The translations under genes were made by a program, and so were the position numbers. A DNA stretch of 64,000 bases from Zygnema circumcarinatum (taxonomy: Eukaryota; Streptophyta; Zygnematophyceae; Zygnematales; Zygnemataceae): NCBI GenBank assembly GCA_037447605.1, contig CM074811.1, positions 1,509,027 through 1,573,026 on the forward strand. Direction: 5' to 3'. This document shows positions 21,918 through 34,348 of the stretch, one piece after another; within the stretch, counting starts at the first letter, position 1, and each line of letters begins with the position of its first letter. A model generated the notes under the pieces. The model was not told the DNA's origin. It searched no databases and saw nothing but the letters and a program-made list of their open reading frames with translations.

Positions 21918-24900
21918 ATGAGCAGCTCAAAGAGGTCGAGAGCTCACTCCAAAGGGTGGCTGGAGGAGGAGGGCGGGGAGGGGGGAGGCAGCAAGGCTCG
22001 ATCTTCAAGGAAGGGATTAGAGGGGAGCAGTCACAAAACAAAGCGGGGAGAAGGTGAGAAGAGGTCTCCCAAAGAAAGCAACGATGACAGAGAGGGAAGG
22101 CTGCATGGAGGTGACGATTCACCACACCATGGCGGGAGCAAGGGGCGGTCGTCTAGGAAAGCGGTGGAAGGGAGTGGTAGTAAGCATAAGCGTGCAGAGC
22201 ATGAGAGGAAGTCTCCCAGAGACAGCGATGATGAGAAAGATGTAAAGCATCACGGACCCGATGATTCGCCTTATTATACTCGCAAGCTCCCACAGGAGCT
22301 TCCAAGAAAGGCAGAAGGAACGAATTCTAGCACTCACCATAGACAACCGCATGCAGTGGAGTTAGAAAAGAGCCTTGGGAAAAGTGGAAGCAGAAAAGGT
22401 GCAGCCAAAAGTAGCAAACGGCGGCATGAAGAGGCTGGAAACGAGGCGCATGACGATGCTCCGGCTGTGCCTCACAAGTCATCCAAGCGAAGTCGAGCTG
22501 GAGAGGACAGGCAGCGGTCAACTGCCACGGCAGACCCTGAGGAGGATCGGTGGGCCGTGGGACAGCCTGGCGAAAATACCTTAGTAGCAGCAGACAATAG
22601 AGATGTGGAGGAAGATGCAGGTAATGTTCTGAAACGATTCTTATGTCTTGTATATACGAGTAGAGCGGGAACGAGTCACTCGGGTCACAGTCACCAGCCT
22701 GCCTTTGCGGGATGGAAGGAGACACTTTAGGGGAATGCAGGGGTATAGTCACAGGTCAACTAGGTCATGGGCTGACCGCTATCCACTGTGAGCCAAAGTT
22801 GTAGCACACAGCGAAGGCTGCATTTTGATGAGTGCCATTTTGCAAGTGTTAAACCGTTTAGGCAAAACTGTACTCAAGGTCCTCATCACTTGATGGGTAC
22901 GTCTCGGACAAAGTGACGGGTATTTTGAACTCGTCGGGTATTCTTTAAAGCAATTCCCGTGATAGCTGACCATTCGTTGAATCGTACCTTACCTTTGGGC
23001 TGAAGAATGCCCGTCCTTTCTGAATCAGCATCAAAGTGCATTATTTGCATTTGAGTATAGGAATTGATTTATGCAAACCTCTCTCCCACTCGACCTTCAC
23101 CGGCTTTCGTAGTTGAATTCCTTCGTCGGCCTGCAGGCTGTCATGACCTGCATAGATTTTTTTTTTGTCAATCCCTCTCAACACGGAACCAGGAGTCGAA
23201 TCTGCTGGTGTCCAACATCATTGTCTCTTCTCCCTTTAAGACATTTGTCCTCCTGCCTTACTGCTTTCTGCCCCTTTCTCTCTCAGTATATCCACTATTT
23301 TGTTTTGTAGTCGACTTGGCCAGCTGTTTGTAAATGGAGATTTTGTAGCAATCTATTTATTTTTCTTTATCAGCATTGTCATGATTAAAACCGCGTCGCT
23401 GATGTGCTAACTGTCTTACCTTCTTTCCATACTGTTTTACTCCTAGAGTTCCTTGGCGTGCCTTAGTGTTCATACGCGTTGGAGAATGTACAAATTATAG
23501 GGTGAGGAGAAAAGCAGCTTTTCCTAAACGTTTTTAAGGAGATGATATTAAATGACCTCCGTTAAAGAGCCTTCTTTGAAAGGTCAAAGGCAAGTCCATA
23601 GGGAATAATGGCAGCTAGGTATTCGTGAACAGCAGAGACAGTATTAGAAAGAATTGTAAAAACTAAATAGTTTCTTGACTTCCATGATTAAGCGAGAATG
23701 CCGATCTTCAATAAATTCTGTCCCGCGAACTAGCTTTATGAGTTGTGCAAAGGCGGACCTTTTGCAAAAGCACGTGCAGAAGAAGGATAGGATGCATATA
23801 TGGTTTGTAATAGGAGTGGCCTCGTTTCTCAGGAAGTTGGCTAAGCATTGGCCAAGCAACAAACGTATAAGATGTCTTTTTTTGGATTGGTGGGATGTGA
23901 AACTGGCTGGCACACGAGGATATGTTGACTGATGTGCTGCTGCTTAGTTCCCGCAAGGAGGTTTGTAGTTACCTTAAGGTGAAAAAACTTGATGATTTCT
24001 GCAGTTTTCTTTGTTCATGTTCATAGAGATAGTAGAACTTGCTCAGCATCGTTTCAGATTGATGCTTCTTGTTTTTCCCCTTGGTGAAGTAGCTACAAGT
24101 ACCGTGCCGAGCCACCAACACACAAGATTTAGCTCAAATTAGTAGCAAATACGGGGTGCCATCCGTATTCCTCTGTTGGTTTCAATACGTAAAGTATGTG
24201 AATGCTGAATTTATGAAAGTTCTCTGTTCCAGTAAACACAACTGGCTGCATTTATTTGTGCAGCAATGTGAGCTTTAGGCATATACCACCTGACCACCTT
24301 ACGTTATTGTCGTTGATTTTTGAGAGCAGCAAAGCCGGATATACCGAATGAGAATCGGAATGAGGACCTCGAGCGAGAGCTTGCAATGCGAAACAAAGGC
24401 AGACACCGTGATGAAGGTGGGCGCGAAAATGAAAGAAGTCGACGTGGACGCGAACAGGGTCGGGGGGAGCGTCATCGAAGAGGTTTGTCTCATAAAGATC
24501 GTGACTTTCAGGATGATAAAGCTAGTAAAGAAGAGTTGGACGAACGGATGAAGGAAAGTAAAGGTAAAGGGGATGAGGAGCGAAACGTGCGACCACGAGA
24601 AGGAAGGGGAAAGGGGGATGATGTGCGGGACGAGCAGTTGCACGATGTGAGAGGGCGAGGAGATGGGGACCGGGATGAACGGTCACGAGATGGGAAGTGG
24701 AAAGGAGATGAAGGACGGGATGGACGGACAAAGGAAGGAAAACTTAGAGCAGTTGACGAACCCGAAAGGGTAGGAGACGGGAAAGGGAGAGGGACTGAAG
24801 AACAGAGCGAGCAAATTCGAGGAGGGAAAGGGAGAGGGGATGATGATCGAGATGAACGAGCGAGAGAGGCGAAAGTGAGGGAGGACGACGAACGGGAAAA

Positions 24901-27900
24901 GCGGATGCGTGAATGGAGGGAGGACGAGCAGGAAGAACGCAGGCGAGCCGGAAGGCAGAGAGGAGATGAAGGACGGGATGACAAGCTTCGGGAAATGGTG
25001 AGCATAGGAGATGAACGTGAACCTGGCCGAGTAGAGAAATTGGTTGACGATGAGATGGCTGGAAAGTTGCATGCTGATGAACGCACGATTCGCAAACGGG
25101 GCAGCAGATACGATGGAAGAAAAGGAGACATTGATGAAAGGCGAAAAGGGAAACTTCACGAAGATGGAAAGGATGATGATAAGGAAATTGCCATAGCTCT
25201 GACTGGCCGAGAACGTGAAGAACAGAAAGAACGTGAAAAAAGAGACGATACTAGAGGAGATTGGGAGGATAGGCAGCAAGCGAAGTTTCCAAGCAGGGGT
25301 TGGGAGCCTGTAGAGGATTTCCCAGAGCCGATAGAGGCAGATATGGGTAGAGACTATGATCCTGAAATTGTTCGTCCACGAGATTACAATCATGAAGAAT
25401 TTAGCGCTCGGGAAAATGTTAGAGATCGCAGGGAGAAGCCGCCATGGGGAGGCCTCCAAGAAGGTCATGATTCACGTGTTGGTACGGATGGTGAGCATGG
25501 GAGAGGCAGGGGACCAAGCCCGGAAAATGGCCCGAAATCATGGAGAGGTCGCCGCACCTATGATGAGGAGGAAACCGAGCTGTCTAGAGATGGAGGACAT
25601 CGGCGTCGGAGGTCAAAGGAACACAAGGTTGACGAGGATAGAGAAGTGACAAGGTGAAGCATTTTGACCCAATGCCCTTTCAAGAGCAAGATGGTGTATC
25701 TATGGCAATTCCTGATCTAGCAATGTGACTGAGATGAATGCTTACTATCTCCTCATTTTTGGGTTTCTTCTTTGTCGCGCATTCGAGTTATGGGCTGAAG
25801 TTTTATGATGGAAGGAGTTCTTTCCATCTGTAGCTTGCTTATTAGTGTCTTGATACTTCTCATCGGGTCACATCCCGTCTTCAACAATTTTATATCAGGT
25901 TGACACACACCATGTTGTAAGTGTCTAGAAGAAGTATTGACATTTTTTTGTGTGTTTTGATAGAGCTTGTCCAGTTGTGTGTGGCTATTTTTTTATGTGC
26001 GGTATGGTCTTGCATGAGTCATGCAGGCATCGCATGGATTTTGAAGAGCCGCGGGGTAGAGATGTTGACCGGGGACGAGATAGGTATCCGAACAAGGATT
26101 GGGATTATCACGATGAAGGGCAGCCGCGACATGGGGATGCTCATGAGCGGGAAAGAGCTCGTGAGGGTCATTTTAGAGAAGAAGATGAATGGGGCCATGG
26201 CCGTAAAGGACCCAATTACGACTGGCATGAGCAATCTCACGATCGTCTAGAGGATTCTCGAGATCACAAAAGACGAGGATATCGCCAATCTGCAAGAGAT
26301 GAACCCCCATCTCCTGGTCGAAGGTCCATGCGCCGATCCATGTCCCCTTCTCTCCCTATGGAGGGAGGACATCGCTTTTCTCGGAATCGTCCACCACGTA
26401 GTGATGGGATGGAGCCCAGCATTAGTGGCAGTTCTGGAGGCCCAAGACGAGGAATGGGGGGGGGCTATCCCCCCTATGACAGAGCAGGTGATCAGAGACG
26501 CAAGCGACCATCCGGTGGGGCAATGGAGGATGATGTCCGCAGTGAAGCTGTGGAGAATGGCAACTACATGGCACCCAGGAGGGGGCAGCCACATGGAGGT
26601 CGACCTGATGAGTCTATGAGTCCTCCTTGGAGAGGAGGAGGGCCACCTACTGGAGGAGGTCCTGGATTCTCCTCCGCGGGTTATGGGCCTGAGGGGGGAG
26701 GGTGGGCACCGGCACCCCCTCGGGTATCAAAATCAAAAGGCAGGAAAGATGAGAGACGTCGTACTGCAGGCTTGCCGGCTGGAGAAGGTGAAGGAGAGGC
26801 GACGGGGGCGGGCGAATTTATGCGGTCAGAGGAGACTTTAGAGGAGGATCGTAGTGGGGATCGCATGCAAAGCCCCTCTCAAATGGGTAGAACTGCAGCA
26901 GGAGGAAGCCCATTGCTGCATCCTCAAATGGCCCCCATGCCTCCGCCTTTGGGAGCCCCTCAACCTCCACTATTCAGACCTGGTCCGGATAGCTCGGTTG
27001 GGGTAGGGTCCCAATTTGATGATGGTAATGATCAGGTTCGGGGAAATCGTAAAGTGGGTCCTCCTCCGAATCGGAGAGGTGAACCTGCTCAAGGTATGAT
27101 GCCTCAGGGGGGGCTGCCGGGGGACCATTGGAGGGGGGCTCCGCCGGTCATGGGGGGATGGCAGCCAATGGGAGGTCCTCCTATGGGCCCTGATGGAGTT
27201 TTCCCTCCCTACAGGGGATTCGGCCCTGTTCCTATGCCTAACAGCTTCCAAAACATGGGCCAACCAATGCCGCCTCCTATGATGTTTGGTCCTGGAAGGG
27301 GAGGTCCCATGGATATGCCGTATGGTGGGAGGGGGTTTAAGGGTCCGGGAAGGGGAATGGGAGAGGCTGGGGATAGGTTTGGGGGTCGCAACAATAGAGG
27401 ACTTGGACCTGGGTGGAGAGGCCCTGGGAGGGGGCAGCTAGAGGCCGGACCTGGCCCTCCTGGTATGTTGAGACCATCCCCCCCTATGGAAGGTTGGAGT
27501 CAGCCTGACATGCAGAGGGGCAGGGGAGAGTGGGAGAGGCCCATGGGTGGGAGAGGATGGGAGGGCATGCCATGGGATGGGCGAGGAAGGGGCATGCCAG
27601 AACATGGAGGTTCAGGACCTGGGCCAGGGATGGGTCCTCCTGGGGGAATGTTCAAAGGGTGGGATGGAGGTATGGGAGGAGGGGGGTGGGCCCCACCTGG
27701 GGATCCTGTAAGGGATGGGGTTGAAAGGACTCCTCCAATGGAGAAGAAGCAAGGGACAGATATGCCACCAGGTGTTCCTCTATTGGAGCAAAGGAGTGGT
27801 GAGAGTGTTGGAATTGACATAACGCAACGACCTGGGAAGTCTGCTGGAAGAGGGCCTCTAGGGAGAGGTGAAGGAGGAGTTGCTGTTGAGGCATCAAGAC

Positions 27901-30720
27901 CAAGCAAGCTCGCCATAGCTGCACTACATTCTCTGATTGCGCAGATTCCGGTCTCTGCAGAACTCGCAGGGATGGAACTCTACAAACAGTTTGTGGCCGT
28001 TTTGCCACCCTCCGCACAGATAGAGTCTATGTCGAATATGGGTGGAGAGCAGGCTGTGGCCAGCACTGAGGTAGATGTGGAAGAGAGGGAGGAGCAGGAG
28101 GGTGTGAAGAAGAGAGAAGCGCACATCGCTGCTGCAGAGGTGAGCCTCGTCTTGTTCGAAGTTAACTTTTGTGCAGCACTTCCGCATAGCGGATCACATC
28201 GCAAGAATGTGTCGTGGATGCAGATGATTGTTTGTACAGAAGCCATCGTGAGCATTTTAGCTATTGTTGAACTGCCAGCAATTTTAGTTCCATTAGCCTA
28301 CACGCTGTAGGTCTTTCACAAAACGTCATGATGAAGAGTATGTCATAGAATGACTTTCAATCTTTGACCAGTGTAACTCAGGCTCGTGGTTTTGTGGCCA
28401 GCAACTATGGCTAGTTGACATAACCTGAAGTCGGTCTAAATTGACCTGCGTGGTTGTCAGAGAGGATGCTGAGGATCAGCCAAACGTCATGAGTCCTCAA
28501 TTGAAGTCAGCACCTTTCGTTTTTATGGATAATATGCATGAGCATTTCATATTTTGGCTGCCACTTCTTTTTCCATTTGATGGAAGGTGCAGTGATTTTG
28601 CGTAGTGGATGGAACAAATCTGACTCACTGTTCGAAAAAAAACATCTCCTTTGGCTAATCGTTGTTATTGAATCTTTTGTGTCAAGCGTTCCTTCTGATT
28701 TTGTAAAAGCATCACCTATTTGAATATTGCATTTCATACTCTATGACCACTTCAATCCTTTTGCTCTTTGCCTGCCGCGTTTTTCTTCGCAGGTTGCATT
28801 GGAAAAACTGCGACTTCAGGCAGAGCCGCCTGTTGCCCTACTACCGACTCTCCCTGAAAGGGTCGTTGAGGTATGGCTGCTTCTTACTCATCTTGTGATA
28901 TTATTTTTTCATCGATCGGAATCTCGCATTTTACTGTAGCTGCTTAACGTGGTCATCGTCGTCGCATTCTTACTCCCAGATAACAAAAGATTGTTATTGA
29001 CGATTTCAGGGTTATCCCGGAGTTCTAAAGAAAGATGCTTGTGTTTCTGTACGCATGTTCTGCCATATTGCAGGCTGCACTTGCTGCGTATCGCAGGCCA
29101 TTGACCGACGGGTCGAAGAGGTTGCTAAAGTCGGCTGTTGGTTCCTTTCTTCTCCCCTTTGAACCTCCCATAATCAACTCCATGCCTGTTTTCCAGCCTT
29201 TACAGCCGTCGGAAACCAAGAGCCTGTCCCTGCCTGTATCAACATCAGTTGAGAATCGAAGGGAGGATGAAGTTCCAACAGAGAGTGATCTTGCGTGTAG
29301 GATGGGAGTAGGTACATTCGTGGGTTTCAGCATGATGGGGGAGGCAGCTGAGAATCCAAATTGTGAAGATGCAGAAGTTGGTCAAGCAGGGAACGCAGAG
29401 GAGACGGTCGGAGGAGGAAAGAAAGGAAATGACGGCAATGAAGTTCAGGAAGATAAAAAACGCAGAAGCCAAGGTCCCCCAGTGCATGGGAGGGGAGATG
29501 CGAGGTCTCAATGGGCCCCTGAAGAAGAAGATGCATATCAGGATGCAGTGGACTATGAACCGGCTCCGGGTGAGGATGAATTTTACGCTGCAGGACATGC
29601 AGATTCCGTGCGAGCTGCAACAGTTCAGCAAGATTCTGCTACTGAGCTTGGATGGAACGTTGCGGAATCACAGGAATGGCCGGTGGGGGGGGTTCAGATG
29701 ACCCAATCGGAGGTCATTGTAGGACAAAGGGAAGAAGGTGCAGGAAAGGAAACCAATGGTGGCTCTGCAGGAGCTGTAGGAGGGCAATGGCCAGCAGATG
29801 CAGAGCAGATGGAACAAGTTTCTTCTGTGAAGGTGGAAACACAGGAGATACTTGCGGAAAGAGCAGCTTTAGGGGCTGAAGACCATCCACTAGATTCTCA
29901 TCCTGCAGAAGATGCTCCTGTAGCAGAGCTGGCAGGAGGCGATGTACTGGACATTGGGGAGGATATTGCTAAGGGTGAAGGAGAAGTAGAGTCTGTGGAG
30001 AAACTGGAGGGGCAGTTGGAGCAGGACATGAAGTCATTGGAAGCTGCAGCAGGAGCAGCCGGTCTTTCGACTGGTGGTGCACAGTGGGAAGATTCTTCAG
30101 TCGAACAGTGGACGATCAGAGCAGGCACAGGGTTAGCTTTTGCAGAGAATGGCATGAACACGATGGTCGATAGGGAATCTCCCCACGAAGAGGGCTCGAA
30201 GATTGACACAGTATTCGCTTCGGAGGTAGGGTTGGACTTGGGATTGGGTGCAGGAGGAGGAGAAAGTCAGTCCGTGGTACACTCACAGTCGTACTTGTCT
30301 GCAGATGTGTCGTGGTCTGCGGAAGCCGTTGAGGTGCCAATCTTTGCTCAGGGCTACAATGGAGGAACAGACTTTCCTGCAGATAATAGGGCAGACGAGG
30401 CAACAGGGAGAGAAGATGAGACACTGGAGTCCCTCCAAGTGCTGGACAGATTAGGAATAGGAGATCAAGATGTAGCGGAAGGGACTGAAGCTGAACAGCA
30501 GGTGCAGTGGAATGGGAAAGAAGTGAATCCTGTGCAGGAAGGAGTTGGAAAACGAGGCAAGAAGAACAAAAAAGAGCCGGTGAAACCTAGAACTGGAAGC
30601 CGTCGACGAGGAGGCAAAGCTGCACCTGTAGATGAAACTCCCCCTCCTCCTGCTGTTGTAGAAGTGCCTGAAGTTAGGAAGCGCGTTACCCGGAGCAGCA
30701 TACGGAACATGTCCTGCTAG
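21918..30720 (+). CDS. Very large charged disordered protein, possibly HIZ2/ZC3H13-like m6A-writer factor
   Basis: Five exons, all in phase: 21918-22620, 24330-25653, 26027-28139, 28793-28870 and 29074-30720, giving about 1954 residues. It opens with a Ser/Lys/Arg-rich region (MSSSKRSRAHSK). A long series of charged repeats of the type RGDDRDERAREAK follows. Next is an RS-like block (PGRRSMRRSMSPS) and a Gly/Pro/Met-rich part (RGMGGGYPPYDR, FGPVPMPNSFQNMGQPMPPP). After that is a possibly folded helical patch (KLAIAALHSLIAQIPVSAEL to ALAAYRRPLTDGSKRLLKSAVG), then an acidic tail ending in basic residues. The plan resembles Arabidopsis HIZ2, which binds the E3 ligase HAKAI and is considered the plant equivalent of ZC3H13 in the nuclear m6A writer complex. 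I rest this on composition and order, not on a diagnostic domain. Another SR-type splicing protein is possible. Confidence 0.5.
22621..24329 (+). other. Long intron 1 of the HIZ2-like gene (1.7 kb)
   Basis: A GT donor follows GAAGATGCAG and a GAGAGCAG acceptor precedes AAGCCGGATATACCG. The interior is moderately AT-rich, and I saw no coding exon, RNA gene or repeat in it. Confidence 0.6.
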
Positions 30721-31889
30721 ACTTACCTTCAAAGTGCCCTTTGGGGTATTCCGGGTGAACGAGGGCGCATAAGGAACAGCGACCTGGCTGGGGATACAGC
30801 GCGCTTGGGAGGCCAAGGCAGCACGTCGAGAGGCAAAGTGCAGAGGCTTTGTATGAGGCGTCTAAGGACTGTCATTTTAGGAGACTATTTGATGTGGGAG
30901 TCCCCTCCTGCTGTCGTGAAGGTTGCATAATTTGTTCTGCATTGTCCACCAACGCGACTGGTGCAGTCCTGCGTGGGTGCCTGAGTTTGCGGGGCGTAGC
31001 GGGACAGCAATAACTGAAAAATAGAACTTGTGGAGCTGCACGTGGTTGGTTCTGCCTGTGAGCGGGAGCGTGGGGCTGTGGCCGACCTCGGGGCAGTGTA
31101 GCAGCTGCTGACTTGTGCATGCGTGCCTCCACCTCTGCCTCTCGCTCCAACCAACCAATGGACCAACCATTGTGTGGAGCTCTGCTTCTGCCGCCAATGC
31201 AACACCAGGCTGCACTGCCACCCCCTCGCCCGCTTGCCCTCGCTTGTTGGGTCTGCTCGCTGTCCTCCAGAACGCTAGGCAATTGGTTTGTGGTAAGGTA
31301 TCCGTTTGTCAATATGGTTCATGTGTTGAGGTGGCGGGGCGCTCTGCTCCAACTGCTACTGTGAACCTGCCCAATTAGCTCTTGTGCTGTAGCGAGTCTG
31401 GCAGCAGCAGCAGGAGAGAATAAGGACACCTCGGAGGTGACAGCTCGCCTTCAGAATGTGAAAGTGGTGTATGTGAAGCAGGGACAGGCTTAGTCCCATG
31501 GTGGTCGTGTCAAATATGGCGTCTGACATCGGACAAATTCGATCAGCAGACCCTTGTTGGCACCTTTAAAGGTCCGGTTCCTGTACAGAGGGCAGCGCTG
31601 CTTTCCTTCAGCTCTGCTTCCTCAATTGGCCCTTCTGCGATCACAATCGACGGCAGTCGTGCGCCGGCGAGCCACCACCGTCGGATGCAGCACGCTCGCT
31701 AAAGTCACGAAACAGCCTTTCGTGATTCATCCCCTCTTTAAAGTCACGAAGGTGTTTCCAGAATTACACTTATCGAGACTCCCACATGACTTTACGGTTT
31801 ATTAACTTTATTTTTTACTTTGCATTTGAAGCTTTCCAAAAGAGACGCAGCAGCAGGTGGAGCAGGGCAGTGCTCGGGCTCGACAGGCC
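30721..31889. other. Intergenic region between the HIZ2-like and Vma12-like genes
   Basis: Holds the upstream gene's 3' UTR and the downstream promoter. Short overlapping ORFs on both strands (about 30870-31380) have no recognisable domain. No repeat or RNA gene seen. Confidence 0.5.
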
Positions 31890-33713
31890 ATGGCGGTCTC
31901 GGAGGTTGACCCGCCGAGCGAAGCCGACTGTTTGCGCAGCCTTCACCTCCGCAGCACCGCTTCCCTGCGCTCGTTTCTGCAGCGCGCGCTGGAGTCCGCT
32001 GCTCTGTCGGGAGAAGAACAGCGTGTTATCAAAGCATACACGGAAACACAAGATGGCGATCCAATTCGCTACCAGCTTCTTAGAATCTGCTCGACGAGGC
32101 TCCGTGAGCGGGGAGAAGGGGAGGCGGTCTGGCTCCACGAATCTGTCACAGGAAGCGATGCGGTCCTTTTGAAACCGAAGGCTCCAGAAAAGGTGAATGC
32201 GCCGACCAACAGGCTGCAGGCTGCTAGGATGCAAGGCTGCTGCTTCTGGAAAATTGTGAAACTCTGTAATGTTTGCAACCTGAAATGATTTGCGCCGTTT
32301 TAATGATGCAAAGTCATTTACAACGACCAAACAGCTTTAGAGAGCTGGTGTGTTGTCCAACTTCGCCACAGCGGTCCATGAATTAACTTTTTGAAAAAGA
32401 AGACATTGGAATTTATATGGGTATTTGACCTACCACCAGAGAAAAGGAAGATGCTTTTTTTTAAGTCTTGCGCCGCATTATCGAAAATACCACACACAAA
32501 TACTTCATATGGATGATGATGTTGCTACCCTTAGAAGTCCGCTACTTGAGAAAGTGCTTTTCTTGGATGCTGCGGATAGCAATGCTTAACGTCGCGCTAA
32601 ATTGCACACTTGCGGAACATCTGCAATTGAGGCTGCAAAGAAAATTTGCAAGTTTGAACTCATGGATGTTGAGCCTTTTATGGATGCAACTTGTTTCCTC
32701 GAGTTTCCAGACTTAAATCCCCCTACAATATATCCCGGTATATAGCACTTGAATTCTTAACCTTCTGTTGTTGTCAAGTATTTCGCCTTGATCTGAGCGC
32801 ACAAAGTGAGGGGGTGCAGCCTTGGAGTGGGTGCAGAGTGAGGAGCTCAAGGCGAGGCTGGCTCAGCTGCAAGAGGAGGTCGATAGGAAAGAGTATGCGG
32901 AGCTGGTGAAGGATGTAACAAGAGGTGACAGGCGGCAGAAAGACAGAGTATTTATCGGATCTTATCGCGAGCAGCTGGGTTTCGGTAAGTTGCAGTGGCC
33001 CACCCTATCCTTGCATGCAACTTCTGCATGTATTTCAAATTCTTTCATGATACCGTCATTCACCTTCACCCTACGTCCTCACGTCAGCTCATTCCTAATC
33101 TAGTCAGGCTCACTGGAGAGTTCTGGCCGAGGCTTTAGAGGAGTGTTGCCTTGCGGCTGTGGAGAGAGCAGCTCTGCTCTACCTACAAAAGCAGCATTTT
33201 GTGACTTATTTTTTTTGCGCGCGCCTCTGCAGGTTTACATGTTGCTGCCATTATGTTCACAGGCTTCGTCTTTGGCTACACCGTGTTTCGCTCACAGTTC
33301 CCAGACCAGCCAGTGCTGGTGAGGCATCGGCACTTTTCTTCACAGATCTTCCACATGCTGCTGCCAGTTCAAGCTTACAGATTGTCTTGCTCTCAAGCTA
33401 TCGTTCAATCCAGCACCCACAGTTGTTACTGATTGACCCGTTTACTGTTTGCTTGCCATGGTTGAATTCTGTCAATTGGTTACAGCACGCGGCAGGAGGC
33501 ACTGTCGGGCTCATCATCGGAATGTTTGTTGAAGTCATTCTCTTCATGATCCGGGCAGCGCGGGTTGACGATGAAAATGAGAAGGCCAGTAAAAGGAGGA
33601 GAGAGGTACAGGCAGGAAGGAGAGGCCCTGCCGTTGCTGGCAGCTCAGCAAGCACATCTCCACCCATAGATAGTGGGATTCAAGTGCAGCCATCCAAGCG
33701 AAAATTTCTCTGA
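31890..33713 (+). CDS. Vma12/TMEM199-like V-ATPase assembly factor
   Basis: Vma12 sits in the ER membrane and, with Vma22, assembles the V0 sector of the vacuolar proton ATPase. Exons: 31890-32192 or 31890-32265, then 32820-32984, 33233-33318 and 33486-33713. The soluble N-terminus (EVDPPSEADCLRSLH) is followed by SEELKARLAQLQEEVDRKEYAELVKDVT, the family's coiled segment with its NREYxxLVKDVT-like motif. Two membrane spans follow: HVAAIMFTGFVFGYTVF and GGTVGLIIGMFVEVILFMI. A basic tail ends the protein. The first junction is unclear. The strong donor at 32193 leaves phase 0, but the exon 2 acceptor needs phase 1. A weaker donor at 32266 restores the frame and adds about 24 residues; a missed microexon is the alternative. 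The family call rests on the two spans and coiled motif. Confidence 0.75.
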
Positions 33714-34348
33714 AAGAAATGGAGCACTGTGGCTCTATTGGTGACACCCAGCTCAGAAACTGAGGAACTTGTGAAAACTGTGCTATGTGGACTCTTGACT
33801 AAGAGCTTGTATGCAAGTGGCCGTGTAATACTCATTCTTGTGAAATTGCCCATGTGTTGGGTTTTGTAAGGTGCTTAGCAATGCATGAAGGTTGCTGTGG
33901 ATTATGTTCCTAAAAGTGCTGTTTGTGAAAGAATAGGACAATGCGACATGTGACCCATGTCCTTTGAATTAACTTATGAATGGGAAAGTGCAGCCTGTTG
34001 TATGATATGGTAAACTGAGGTAGCTCAAGGGGCAGTTATCACCTCTACATTGCTTTGCTTTCAGATTTGAGTCCAACATCAAGTAGAAAAAAAGGAACAT
34101 TGAATGCCATAAGGCTACTCCCATACCATACTTTAACAAGAGCCAATGCCTGCGCCTGACATAGCTTGAAGACCACTAGGAAGTGCGCGCCTATTGGAAA
34201 ACATTCATTTTTGGATAACCTCCAAGTGGAAGTTAATTTGCGGTAACCTCCTGCTTAAGTGCTTCAGCTTCTAACCTACGCTCCCTCTTAGTACCCCTCC
34301 CTCCCGCTCCTTCCATAAATCAGTTTTGAGCTTTCTTTCGTGAAGTCA
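33714..34348. other. Convergent 3' intergenic region
   Basis: This is 635 bp between two stop codons facing each other (Vma12-like on plus, Sec24 on minus). It must hold both 3' UTRs and polyadenylation sites. No other feature seen. Confidence 0.6.

Noticed and set aside
24508-25468. Minus-strand Ser/Pro-rich ORFs opposite the HIZ2-like gene
   Set aside because: Shadows of the Arg/Asp/Glu-rich plus-strand exon; no independent motif.
30870-31390. Overlapping small ORFs on both strands
   Set aside because: No recognisable domain and conflicting frames. They lie between a gene end and a promoter.
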